Origin: DATAFT01 sp035544635
GTDB lineage: Bacteria; Acidobacteriota; Thermoanaerobaculia; Multivoradales; Multivoraceae
Assembly (NCBI GenBank): GCA_035544635.1
Contig: DATKDQ010000028.1
Coordinates: forward strand, 1 to 15,338
Direction: 5' to 3'
Length of the DNA: 15,338 bases
Below, piece by piece: positions 1 through 8,112 of the stretch. The first letter of the stretch is position 1; every line of letters begins with the position of its first letter. A model generated the notes under the pieces. That model saw only the letters and a list, made by a program, of their open reading frames with translations, was not told where the DNA came from and ran no database searches. A program made the position numbers and the translations under genes.

Positions 1-1
1 C

Positions 2-2170
2 GGCGGCACCGTGGCGGTGGTGTCCACGTACGGCATCGGCGCGACGATCCACAGCCGGCGCGTCGGTCTCCTCGCCGCGGCGGTCGGTGCCGTTGGGTAC
101 GTCGACATCCACTTCGGTCGCATCCCAGGCTACATCGATCCTCTGCCGTGGCTCGTCCTCGGCCTCTACGGCGTGGCCCGGGGCCTGCGCACCGGCAGGG
201 ACGCCGCCTTCCTCGCCGGAGGCATGTCGCTCGGGGTCGGCTGTCTGATGTACTTCTCGGGCCGCATCGCCCCGCTCGTCGTCGCTTCGTGGATCCTGTA
301 CCTGGTGGTGTTCCATCGCCGGTTCGCGCTGGCGCGCATCGGAGGGTTCGCGCTGGTCGCGCTGGGGGCGCTCGTCATCCTCGGCCCGCAGCTCGTCTTC
401 TTCGCCCAGCACTCCGAGGTTGTGCTCGGACGCGGCGGCGTCTTCGTCTTCACCGCGGAGAGCATGGAGCACCTGAAGCGTGGCTACGGCGTGGACACTT
501 CGGCGGCGGTCCTCTTCGAGCAGACCTGGCGCTCGCTCCTGATGTTCAACTTCACTCGGACGGGCGCGTTTCAGGCTCCGCTGCCGTGGCCCGCGATGAG
601 CGGCCTCCTGGCGCCCATGCTGGTGCTGGGCGCAGGCTGGGCCGCCGGCCGGCCGCGCAGCGCGGGACCGGCGCTGGTCGGCCTCTGGCTGGCGGTGGTC
701 CTCGTCGTGGGGTCGATGCTTACGCTCGAGGCGCCGTTCTGGCCACGGCTGGTGGTGCTCTTGCCGGCCGCTGCTCTCCTGACCGCCTTCGGCCTGGACC
801 GTACGGCGCAGGCCGCCGGTGCGGCCCTGGCCGGCGAGCGGCGCGGCGGTTGCTGGATCGCCGCGGGCCTCGCCGCCCTCCTTGTCGTCGCCGGTGCGAT
901 GAACTGGATCCGCTACGCCGAGCGCATGCGCCACTGGGTCGAGCCGGCCGATTGGCTGGGACGTCTGGTGTCTGCGGCGCCTGCCGAGACCGGCTTCTGC
1001 ATGGTGCGGGGCCCGAGGTCGTTCGAGGAGGAGCACATCCGCTTCCTCGCCGCCGGCCGCGACCTGGTGACGGTACCTCCGGGCGAGATCGAGGAGCACC
1101 TGCTCCAGTGCGTCGGGGAGGCGAGGGTGTGGGTGCTCTACGAGCCGTTCCACCGAGATCTCCTCTCCACGCTACGAGCCCGTTGGCCGGGCGGCCGCGA
1201 GGAGCGGCACGACGAGCCCGACGGCGGCATGGGGCCTCTGTTCTGGCATCCACCGGCCGAGGCCGTCGCCGCCGCGCGACCCGCCGCTCTGCTCACCGCC
1301 TGGCCCGCCGAGTCGGTGGACGCGGCGGGCAGCCCGCTCGCCGCCGGACGTGACCGCGCGCTCCTGGCAGCGGCCTCCGAGCGGGTCGAGCGGCTCGCGC
1401 TCGCCGCGGACGGCGACCGCAGGACGGCATGGAGCACGGCAGGCCCGCAGCAGGGAGGAGAGTGGCTCCTGGTCGAGCTCCCGGCGCTCGCGGTGGTCAC
1501 CGAGGTGCGGCTCGACTCGCAGCGGCTCCCCACCGCTCACCCCCGCGGTCTCACCGTCGAGACCTCCGCCGACGGCCGGGCCTTCGCGGCCGCCAGCGCC
1601 GAGGTCGTGCTCGGGCCCGAGACGCGCGCCGCCCTGGCCGCTCCCGCGGTGGGCCGCTGGATCCGCCTGACGCAGACCGGGAGCGACCCGGACCACCCGT
1701 GGTCGGTCTACGAGGTCGCGGTGTTCGCACGCTTCGGAGATGGCCAGGCGCGCTTCGCGCGCGCCGATCTCTCGGCGGCGCGCCTCGAGGGCTTTCGCGT
1801 CGAGATGGCGCAGCAGCTGCCGAACGCCGTGGACGGCGACCCGCGCACGCGCTGGGACTCGGGCCGGCCGCAGCAGGGGGGCGAGTGGCTGCAGGTGGAG
1901 CTCTCGAGCGAGGGGCTCGTGGCCGACGTGTGGCTCGACACCACGGGCTCGCCGAACGACTACCCGCGCGGCCTGTCGGTCCTGCACTCCCGTGACGGCG
2001 AGATCTTCGAGCCGGCCGGCATCGTCGTGCGCGGCACCACGCGGATGCACGTCGCGCTGGATCCCCCGGTGCGCGCGCGCTGGCTGCGGATCGAGCAGAC
2101 CGGACGCGAGGAGCAGTTCTACTGGTCGGTTCACGACCTGGAGCTGTGGGGCGACTGGTCCGACCAGTGA
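2..2170 (+). CDS. GT-C-fold membrane glycosyltransferase with two C-terminal discoidin (F5/8 type C) domains, 5'-truncated
   Basis: The reading frame is open from base 2, so the gene begins upstream and only its last 722 codons are present; the GTG at base 11 is internal and not a credible start. About residues 20-305 are a run of hydrophobic helices. They match the C-terminal module of the neighbouring gene 2206-7215, notably QTWRSLLMFNF here against QSVRAHLLMFHV there, a pattern typical of GT39/ArnT-like proteins. The first helices and the loop with the catalytic-type acidic motif, roughly 90-100 residues by comparison with that neighbour, lie outside the window. A soluble alpha/beta region follows (about 306-450). 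Two discoidin domains come next (about 453-576 and 588-718), with the signatures DGD.RTAW, PQQGGEW, PRGL, SADG, QTG and WSVYE, and DGDPRTRWDSG, PQQGGEW, YPRGL and WSVHDLEL. It probably transfers a sugar from a lipid-linked donor outside the cytoplasmic membrane; donor and acceptor are unknown. It ends 35 bp from the convergent gene. Confidence 0.85.
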   Translation, partial: GGTVAVVSTYGIGATIHSRRVGLLAAAVGAVGYVDIHFGRIPGYIDPLPWLVLGLYGVARGLRTGRDAAFLAGGMSLGVGCLMYFSGRIAPLVVASWILYLVVFHRRFALARIGGFALVALGALVILGPQLVFFAQHSEVVLGRGGVFVFTAESMEHLKRGYGVDTSAAVLFEQTWRSLLMFNFTRTGAFQAPLPWPAMSGLLAPMLVLGAGWAAGRPRSAGPALVGLWLAVVLVVGSMLTLEAPFWPRLVVLLPAAALLTAFGLDRTAQAAGAALAGERRGGCWIAAGLAALLVVAGAMNWIRYAERMRHWVEPADWLGRLVSAAPAETGFCMVRGPRSFEEEHIRFLAAGRDLVTVPPGEIEEHLLQCVGEARVWVLYEPFHRDLLSTLRARWPGGREERHDEPDGGMGPLFWHPPAEAVAAARPAALLTAWPAESVDAAGSPLAAGRDRALLAAASERVERLALAADGDRRTAWSTAGPQQGGEWLLVELPALAVVTEVRLDSQRLPTAHPRGLTVETSADGRAFAAASAEVVLGPETRAALAAPAVGRWIRLTQTGSDPDHPWSVYEVAVFARFGDGQARFARADLSAARLEGFRVEMAQQLPNAVDGDPRTRWDSGRPQQGGEWLQVELSSEGLVADVWLDTTGSPNDYPRGLSVLHSRDGEIFEPAGIVVRGTTRMHVALDPPVRARWLRIEQTGREEQFYWSVHDLELWGDWSDQ
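1867..1888 (+). repeat. 22-bp exact repeat within a discoidin domain, copy 1
   Basis: This stretch encodes the PQQGGEW core of the second discoidin domain of the left-hand gene. It is identical over 22 bases to the reverse complement of 4399-4420 in the third discoidin domain of the convergent gene. Similarity continues with scattered differences for about 40 more bases upstream, through the DGDP.TRWDSG codons. It arises from related coding sequence and is not a mobile-element end. Confidence 0.8.
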
Positions 2171-2205
2171 CGCGCGCGCGGGCCTCTCACTCGATCCCAC
2201 CTGGC
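2154..2205. terminator. Possible weak terminator between convergent genes
   Basis: Only 35 bp separate the two convergent stop codons. An inverted repeat, ACTGGTC at 2154-2160 and GACCAGT at 2162-2168, spans the end of the plus-strand gene. Allowing a realistic 5-base loop, it can form a 5-bp stem. No T-tract follows it on either strand, so it is not a canonical intrinsic terminator. It is followed by five CG repeats (2171-2180). Termination here could instead depend on Rho or on transcript collision. The call is weak. Confidence 0.2.
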
Positions 2206-5200
2206 TCAACCCTCGGTCTCGGCCAGCGCGGTGTCGAGCAGGGCGGGGGCCGCGCTCACGGTCGTGAACAGCTCCTCGCCGAAGCGGTTGACGTGCACCT
2301 GATGGGGCAGCGCCAGGACCGGTTCGGCGAGCCCGCCACGCCCGAGCGGGGTGGTGAAGAAGATCGCGCGCTCGAGGTCGTCCGGCGCCAGGCTCCCCGC
2401 GGCCCGCCACTCGATCGCCGGGCGTGGCTCGCGGCGCAGCAGGATCTCGTCGATCTCGAACCGGAGCGGCCCCGAGGCGAGCGCGGGATCGAGGTAGACG
2501 GTGGCGCCGTCGCGGGTGAGCGCGTCGCTCGCGCGCGCGATCAGCGCCGCGTGGGCCGCCTCGTACATCGATCCCCAGCACGCGGCGCTCTCCGCGCGAG
2601 CCTCGAAGTAGCGGCGATAGGTCCACGCGCCCGAGGCGGCGAGGAGCACGGCGACGGCGGGCGCGCTCAAAAGGAGGCCCCACCGCCGGCGGTCGAGGCA
2701 GAGGAGCTCGAGGGCGGTGCGCAGGCCGATCCCGGCGAGCAGGTAGCAGGCGGGCGCGATGATGCCGGTGCGGTAGCCCTGGGGCGCCTCCTGGAGCCCC
2801 GACAGGATGCCGCCCAGGAGCCCGAACGCGATCCACGGCAGGAGCAGCAGCGACTCGGGACGGCGGATCCGCGCGATCGATGCCAGGAGCCCCACCAGGA
2901 AGAGCGCCCCGATCCACGGATCGAGCATCGGCTCGCCCGGCAGGTTGTGCCGGGCGTTGGCGTCGCCGCGGACGTGGAACATGAGCAGGTGCGCACGCAC
3001 GCTCTGGATCAGGACCTCGAAGTCGCCGTCCAGCACCTGGTCGAGGATCGAGAGCTCGTTGACCCGCACCATGAAGGAGCCGGGATCGGAGAGCCAGTAG
3101 AGCGCGAGCGGGAGCGCCACCAGGCAGCCGCCGAACCCGAACCACGCGAGCGAGCGCGCCCACCGGCGGTCGCGACGGAGGGCGGCGTCGGCGACGATCG
3201 CGAACAGGGCGGCGGCGATCGCGAGGCGCGCGGCGATATAGCCGTAGAGCGCGAGCCCGAGCACACCTCCCGACAGCGCGAACGAGAAGCGGTCGCGATG
3301 GGTCAGCGCGTCCCATAGCCAGGCGAAGCCGACCACCACGAGCGCGGTGACCAGGACCTCGTCCCAACCCCAGCGCGACAGCGTGACCTGCCACAGGGAC
3401 AGGGCGAGCCCGCCCGCCGCCACCGCGGCCGCCGGCCACGGCAGGAACCGCCGGCCGTGCAGGTACGTCCACGGCACGGCGGCGACTCCCGGGACGATCG
3501 AGACCAGCTTCACCGCCAGCTTGGTGACCCCGCCCAGCCAGAGCACGCACCATGTGAAGTAGAGATAGAGGTTCGACGTCTTGACCCAGTCGGCGTAGAC
3601 CAGCGGCGTCGCTCCGAACGGGTCGAAGCGGTCGCCCGCGGCGAGCGCGATCGCGTGCGAGGCGTTGCGCAGCTCGTCGATCCACAGCCCGGCCGGCTGC
3701 TCGTCGAGACGGTGCAGCCGGAAGAACGCCGCCACGGCGGCGAGGAGCACGACCAGGAGCCACTCCCAGCCCGAGAGGAGCCGCCCGCGCCGCTCCCGGC
3801 CGAGCGCGGCCGCTCCGATCCCGGCCGCGATGGCGAGCAGCCAGGCCACGAACGCCGGCCACCCGCGAACGTCGAGGACGAGGAGCGCCGCGACGACGCC
3901 CGCGAGCGCGATCGCGGCGGCGACTCCCAGTCCCGTTCGCCGCTCGGTCTCGATCCACCGCCGCGCCGACGACGCCGATCGCCGCAGCACCGCGGACGGG
4001 GCGGCGACCGCGCCGGCGTGCGCGCCGAGCGCCCACACCACGCCGGCGAGGAGCAGGGCGGCGGCGGCGAAGAGGGGCAGGTGCCGGCGCCCCGGCGCCG
4101 CGCCGCGCGCCGCGGGAGCGCCGGCGTCGTAGACGCCGTAGAGCTCCAGCTCGTGGATCGACCAGAAGCGGCCGGGATCCGCTCCGAGCTGCTCGAGCCG
4201 CAGCGCCCGGCAGCGCACCGCCGGCGTGAGCGTGATCTCGAGTCGCTGCTCGGCGGCGCCGGTCAGCGCGACCGGCTCGAACAGCGCCCCGTCGATCGAG
4301 GCCGACACCTGCAGCCGCCGAGGGTGATCGCCCGGTGAGCCGCGGGTGTCGAGCACCACCTTCGACAGCGTCGCGGGCCAGCCGAGGTCGATCTCCACCC
4401 ACTCGCCCCCCTGCTGCGGCCCACCCGAATCCCAGCGCGTCGCCGGGTTGCCGTCGATCGCGTTGCCGAGCGCGCGGTCGGCGCTCCGCCACGACGACAG
4501 CGCGAGCGTCGAAGGATCGAGACGGTGGCCGAGCGCGGCGGGATCGCTGGCCTCGGCGCGCAGCCCGAGCGCCCCGCTGGAGGAGAGCCGGCACGGCAGG
4601 TCGGCGAGCGTCTCGAGCCGGCGCGGCGGCTGGCCGCCGCGATCCCAGGGCAGCGCGAACCGGTCCGGGTCATCGGCGTCCGAGCGGCGCTCGATCCTGC
4701 CCGGCGCACGGCCGAAGAGCTCGACCTCGTGGATCGACCACCAGTAGAACGAGTCCTCGCCGGTCTGCTCGAGGCGCACCCAGCGCGCCGTCGCCGGCGG
4801 GTGGATCGGCACGTACATCGCGGGAGCGCGGCCGGGCAGCTCGGCCACCGCGCCGAAGGTCTCGCCGTCGGCGGAGAGGAGGACGCGCAGCCCGCGGGGG
4901 AAGTCGTTCCCGGCATGCGTCATGTCGAGCCGCACACCGGAGACCAGCGTGGGCTCCGCGAGCGCGATCTGGAACCACTCGCCGCCCGCCTGGCGGGCGC
5001 CGCTGTCCCAGCGGGTCTGGGGGTCGCCGTCGATGGCCGCCGCGGGCGTGCCGCTCCCCTCGCCGCGAAAGGACGAGGCGACGAGATCGCGGCGGTCGAT
5101 CACTCCCCAGTCGGCGGCGCCGGGATCGGCGGCGGCGACCAGCACCAGCTCGTGCAGGGACCAGGCCTGCGGTCCCGCACCGGTCTGGAGCAGCCGCAGC

Positions 5201-7215
5201 GCGCGCAGCGGGCGCGGCGGCTCGAGCGGGAAGCGCTGGCGTGGCCCGGAGTCCTCGGTCGCTCCCGCCGGCTCGAACCGCGCGCCATCGGTCGAGACCA
5301 GGAGCTCGAGGCGGCGGGGGTGATCCCGCGGCGTGGCGGTGGTGTCGACCCAGACCTCGACCACGCGCTCCGGCGCGTGGAGGTCGACCTGGAACCACTC
5401 GTCGCCGCGCTGCGGGCCGCCGCTCGTCCACCGCGTCGAGAGGTCGCCGTCGAGGGCCCTGGCCGCCTCGGCGTCGTCGCCGGCGCGGTGGGTCGAGGCG
5501 ATCATTCGCCCCGCGTCGAGGGGAGCGGTGTCGGGTGCAGCCGCCTCGGCGACCATCGCCTCGGCCGGCTCCTCGGGAGCGGGCGGCGGCGCGAGGGGCG
5601 CTCCGAGCACCAGGGCGCGGAAGCGCTGGCGTCCCTGCCCGTAGATGACCGTGCTCGTCCCGGCGGCGGCCGCGACGCTCTCGAGGAGCTCGCTCTCGGG
5701 CGCCGGATCGACCAGCAGCCGCGGGCGGTCGCCGGCGCAGAGCTCGGCCGCGTCGCCGGGCCAGCCGCGCAGCGCCGGGCGAGCCAGCACCGCGAGCTGC
5801 GGCGCTTGCGGATCGATCTCCGGCTCGAGCAGCCAGGCCTCCTCGACCGACTCGACGCCGGCGAGGAAGCGTGCGACCTCCGAGACCTTGCCCGCGGCGG
5901 TTCCCTGCGCACGCTCGATCTCGCGGGCGGTGCCGCGCAGGCCGTGAAGCGCAACCGCCGTGAGCGCGACCAGCAGCGCGGTCGCGAGCAACGGGCGGTT
6001 GGCGCGAGGAGCGAGCAGCCGCACGGTGCGCACGCAAAGCAGCGCGAGCGGGCCGGCGGCGGCGGCGGCGAGGAGGATCTCGAGGGCCGCGCCTCGCCGC
6101 CCGGCGGCGACAGCGAGCGCCGCCGCCCACAGCAGCCAGACGACGAGCGCCGCGCCCGAGCGCCGCCAGGCGGCGGCGAGGCAGGTGGCGGCGGCGAGCG
6201 GCACCAACGCCACCAGGATCCCGCCGACGAGAGAGCCGTCTGCGCGCAGCCACTCGACCAGGAGCGCGGCGCGCTGGACGACGGTGAGGCCACCCGGGCC
6301 GGCGGCCGGGAGCCACGGCGCCCCCGGGACGAGAAGCGCTGCCGCGCCGGCGGCGACGCCCCCCGCCCATCCCGCGGCTGCACGCAGCGTTCGCCGCAGG
6401 TCGCTCGCCCGGTAGAGCTCGAGGGCGCCGACGATCGGCCCCAGGAGAAGGACCGCCGCCGCGGGACGCGGCGCCGCGAGCGCGAGCGCGCCGACCACAC
6501 CGGCGAGCGCCGCGGCAGCGATCGAGTCGGTGCGCGCGGCGCGGACGGCGAGCAGCACCGTCGCCGCCGCGAGGAAGGCGAGCAGGCCCTCGCTCGCGCC
6601 CCACTGGGTCTCGAGCAGGAAGCGGGGCGAGCCGAGCAGAAGACCCACGCCGAGGAGGCCTGCCGCCGTGCCGCGGACCGCGCGCAGCAGCGCGAAGAGC
6701 GCGAGCGCCGCCGCCACTGCGAGCGCGGCGCTCACGCCGCGCGCCGCCGCGAGCGGCTCGCTTCCCCAGCGGACGGCGAGAGCGGGCGCAGCGGTCGAGA
6801 GCGACGGCACGCGCGCCAGGAGGTCGGCGGGACCGCTCGCCGCGCGGGCAGCGTCGCGCGCGACCAGCGCGAGCCGCGCTTCGCCGTCGCTGACGACGTG
6901 CGGCACGCGATCGAGCGCGGCCAGGCGCAGCCCGAGAAGGGCGCCGAGCAGGAGCACCACCGCGGCGAGCGCTGACCGCGATGCGCGGGGTGAGAGGGCG
7001 CCGGTCGGGATCGCACCCTGCGGCTCACCCGCCCAGCGGCAGAGCCCGGCGAGCGCCGAGAGGGCGAGGCACGAGCCCCACGCCCACGCGCTCGCGCCGC
7101 GCCTCACCAGGAGGGCGGCGGCGAGGGCGGCCAGCCACCCGATCGCCGGCGCGAGCGAGGCCGCCAGCCGGGCGGCGCGCCCCGCTGGCGGGACGAGAAG
7201 GACGCTACGGAGCAT
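2206..7215 (-). CDS. Two-module GT-C glycosyltransferase with three central discoidin domains (1669 aa)
   Basis: The start is ATG at 7215-7213. No alternative in-frame start or clear Shine-Dalgarno lies in the 20 bases before it; the stop is TGA at 2208-2206. The order of parts is: an N-terminal polytopic module (about residues 1-430); a soluble alpha/beta stretch (about 440-560); discoidin domains at about 567-692, 704-836 and 897-1029; three helices (about 1045-1145); then a second polytopic module with its own soluble tail. Discoidin signatures include DGDLSTRWTSG, DGDPQTRWDSG and DGNPATRWDSG, each followed by a GDEW or GGEW motif, and WS.HE near each end. The second module has the GT39-like loop WIDELR (D1180, E1181) and, near its middle, NLPGEPMLDPW. 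The equivalent loop of the first module reads SDGEAR (D110, G111, E112), so it may be catalytically altered. Arginine-rich loops between the added helices fit the positive-inside rule and place the discoidins and both acidic loops outside the membrane. A role in surface glycan transfer is inferred; the substrate is unknown. It probably shares a transcript with the lipoprotein 69 bp upstream. Confidence 0.85.
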   Translation of the reverse strand: MLRSVLLVPPAGRAARLAASLAPAIGWLAALAAALLVRRGASAWAWGSCLALSALAGLCRWAGEPQGAIPTGALSPRASRSALAAVVLLLGALLGLRLAALDRVPHVVSDGEARLALVARDAARAASGPADLLARVPSLSTAAPALAVRWGSEPLAAARGVSAALAVAAALALFALLRAVRGTAAGLLGVGLLLGSPRFLLETQWGASEGLLAFLAAATVLLAVRAARTDSIAAAALAGVVGALALAAPRPAAAVLLLGPIVGALELYRASDLRRTLRAAAGWAGGVAAGAAALLVPGAPWLPAAGPGGLTVVQRAALLVEWLRADGSLVGGILVALVPLAAATCLAAAWRRSGAALVVWLLWAAALAVAAGRRGAALEILLAAAAAGPLALLCVRTVRLLAPRANRPLLATALLVALTAVALHGLRGTAREIERAQGTAAGKVSEVARFLAGVESVEEAWLLEPEIDPQAPQLAVLARPALRGWPGDAAELCAGDRPRLLVDPAPESELLESVAAAAGTSTVIYGQGRQRFRALVLGAPLAPPPAPEEPAEAMVAEAAAPDTAPLDAGRMIASTHRAGDDAEAARALDGDLSTRWTSGGPQRGDEWFQVDLHAPERVVEVWVDTTATPRDHPRRLELLVSTDGARFEPAGATEDSGPRQRFPLEPPRPLRALRLLQTGAGPQAWSLHELVLVAAADPGAADWGVIDRRDLVASSFRGEGSGTPAAAIDGDPQTRWDSGARQAGGEWFQIALAEPTLVSGVRLDMTHAGNDFPRGLRVLLSADGETFGAVAELPGRAPAMYVPIHPPATARWVRLEQTGEDSFYWWSIHEVELFGRAPGRIERRSDADDPDRFALPWDRGGQPPRRLETLADLPCRLSSSGALGLRAEASDPAALGHRLDPSTLALSSWRSADRALGNAIDGNPATRWDSGGPQQGGEWVEIDLGWPATLSKVVLDTRGSPGDHPRRLQVSASIDGALFEPVALTGAAEQRLEITLTPAVRCRALRLEQLGADPGRFWSIHELELYGVYDAGAPAARGAAPGRRHLPLFAAAALLLAGVVWALGAHAGAVAAPSAVLRRSASSARRWIETERRTGLGVAAAIALAGVVAALLVLDVRGWPAFVAWLLAIAAGIGAAALGRERRGRLLSGWEWLLVVLLAAVAAFFRLHRLDEQPAGLWIDELRNASHAIALAAGDRFDPFGATPLVYADWVKTSNLYLYFTWCVLWLGGVTKLAVKLVSIVPGVAAVPWTYLHGRRFLPWPAAAVAAGGLALSLWQVTLSRWGWDEVLVTALVVVGFAWLWDALTHRDRFSFALSGGVLGLALYGYIAARLAIAAALFAIVADAALRRDRRWARSLAWFGFGGCLVALPLALYWLSDPGSFMVRVNELSILDQVLDGDFEVLIQSVRAHLLMFHVRGDANARHNLPGEPMLDPWIGALFLVGLLASIARIRRPESLLLLPWIAFGLLGGILSGLQEAPQGYRTGIIAPACYLLAGIGLRTALELLCLDRRRWGLLLSAPAVAVLLAASGAWTYRRYFEARAESAACWGSMYEAAHAALIARASDALTRDGATVYLDPALASGPLRFEIDEILLRREPRPAIEWRAAGSLAPDDLERAIFFTTPLGRGGLAEPVLALPHQVHVNRFGEELFTTVSAAPALLDTALAETEG
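4399..4420 (-). repeat. 22-bp exact repeat within a discoidin domain, copy 2
   Basis: This is the inverted partner of 1867-1888, coding for the PQQGGEW core of the third discoidin domain of the 1669-residue protein. The identity holds at third codon positions too. That points to a fairly recent domain duplication, gene conversion, or strong codon bias acting on a conserved motif. The two copies face each other in convergent genes. Confidence 0.8.
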
Positions 7216-7284
7216 GCACGGCGAGCCTGGGGCAGGGACCGCGGGCGGAGGAGCCAGGCGCTCTCGGGACGGCCGGTGGGAACC

Positions 7285-7968
7285 TCACTCCGGACGCTCT
7301 CGCTCCGCCGGGAGCAGCTCGACCTCGTTGATGTGAACGTAGTTGTCGCGCACCAGGCGGCGCAGCTCGAGGCGCACCTCGGTGGTCTCGATCGGCCGCG
7401 GCAGATCGATGCGCGACCACTCTTCCTCGGCTGCGCCGCGCACCAGGTACCGTGGCTGGTCGGGGTGAGGGCGCACCGCCCAGTCGTAGGTCGAGTACGA
7501 CGGGAACACGCGGACCGCGGCGAGCGAGATCGGGGTCTCGAAGCGGAGCACCAGGATCAGTGGGTTCACGTCCTCGCTGCGCGAGAGCGTCGAGGTGTCG
7601 CCGTCGAAGAGCGCATCGAGGCGGGTGGTGAACGACGGGTCGTTGACGTCGATCTGGAGCGCTCCGGCGCCGCGGGCGGCCGCGAGGTCGTGCCGGGCTG
7701 CCGGCACCGGGGCCAGGACCTGCTCGACCACCACGGTCTCGCCGGGCAGCTCCGAGAAGTCGGGCGCCGGGAGGGGCTCCTTCGGGGCCGGCGCGGGTCG
7801 TCGGGACACCGCCACCGCCTCGGTGACGCCGTCGTAGTACTCGGGGTGGCGCTCGCGGGAAATCTGGGCGGGATTCCGCGCGTCACAACCTGCGAGGCAG
7901 GCCGCCGCGATGAGGGCGAGCAGGCAGCGCGGCGAGCGGCGGCGCGGGGCGAGCACGCACCGCACCAT
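7285..7968 (-). CDS. Lipoprotein with a discoidin-like domain (227 aa)
   Basis: The ATG at 7968-7966 begins a classic lipoprotein signal: basic residues (R9-R11, R14), a hydrophobic core, and the lipobox L25-A26-G27-C28. The mature protein would begin at Cys28, with Asp29 at +2. In enteric bacteria that residue favours retention in the inner membrane; whether the rule holds here is unknown. A proline-rich linker (about 55-100) leads to a divergent discoidin-like domain at about 107-219, with ALFDGDTSTLSRSED near its start and HINEVELL at its end. The GGEW motif of the neighbouring domains is missing. GGAG lies only one base before the ATG, so translation might instead start at the GTG of codon 2; the lipobox is unaffected. 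Because it precedes the bimodular glycosyltransferase gene by 69 bp, it may be a partner that binds the same glycan or the enzyme. That role is inferred. The same frame stays open further upstream, but that extension is antisense to the next gene and looks spurious. Confidence 0.8.
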   Translation of the reverse strand: MVRCVLAPRRRSPRCLLALIAAACLAGCDARNPAQISRERHPEYYDGVTEAVAVSRRPAPAPKEPLPAPDFSELPGETVVVEQVLAPVPAARHDLAAARGAGALQIDVNDPSFTTRLDALFDGDTSTLSRSEDVNPLILVLRFETPISLAAVRVFPSYSTYDWAVRPHPDQPRYLVRGAAEEEWSRIDLPRPIETTEVRLELRRLVRDNYVHINEVELLPAERERPE

Positions 7969-8010
7969 ACTCCAGAGCGACTGGGTCGGAGAACGGGCGG
8001 TGCCTGGAAC

Positions 8011-8024
8011 CGCTCCCGGGAGCG
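8011..8024. promoter_or_regulatory. Perfect 14-bp palindrome in the divergent promoter region
   Basis: CGCTCCCGGGAGCG equals its own reverse complement. It sits 43 bp from the lipoprotein start and 121 bp from the start of the plus-strand gene, so a bound dimeric repressor could affect both directions. High GC raises the odds of chance palindromes, so its role as an operator is a guess. Confidence 0.3.
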
Positions 8025-8094
8025 CGCTCGAGTCCGGGCCGAGAGCGCACCCGTGCGGTAGGCGTCCGACGACACGCCGGGCGCCGCGCTTGAG

Positions 8095-8100
8095 TATCAT
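8095..8100 (+). promoter_or_regulatory. Candidate -10 element for the YYY-fusion gene
   Basis: TATCAT differs from the TATAAT consensus at one base and is one of the few AT-richer spots in this 177-bp divergent region. It lies 45 bp before the ATG at 8146. No good -35 box stands at the ideal distance; the best partial match (GACA at 8071-8074) is 20 bp upstream. The element is directly followed by a 12-bp palindrome. Confidence 0.25.
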
Positions 8101-8112
8101 CCGGGCGCCCGG
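8101..8112. promoter_or_regulatory. Perfect 12-bp palindrome just downstream of the candidate -10
   Basis: CCGGGCGCCCGG is fully self-complementary. It begins at the base after the candidate -10 hexamer, where transcription would start. This position suits a repressor site or a 5'-end hairpin of the mRNA, but an all-GC palindrome in such DNA may be accidental. Confidence 0.25.

Noticed and set aside
1867..4420. Inverted 22-bp match as ends of a mobile element
   Set aside because: Both copies lie inside homologous discoidin domains in the correct coding frame. There is no transposase, and the interval is filled by the ends of two coherent genes.
1172..4594. 1140-residue open frame on the minus strand across both convergent genes
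   Set aside because: Its product is arginine-, alanine- and proline-rich low-complexity sequence without domains. It is antisense to the left gene and out of frame with the bimodular gene; a typical high-GC shadow frame.
4525..6975. 816-residue open frame on the plus strand
   Set aside because: It is antisense to the bimodular gene, and its product is mostly R, G, E, A and Q without motifs. The opposite strand encodes clear membrane and discoidin domains.
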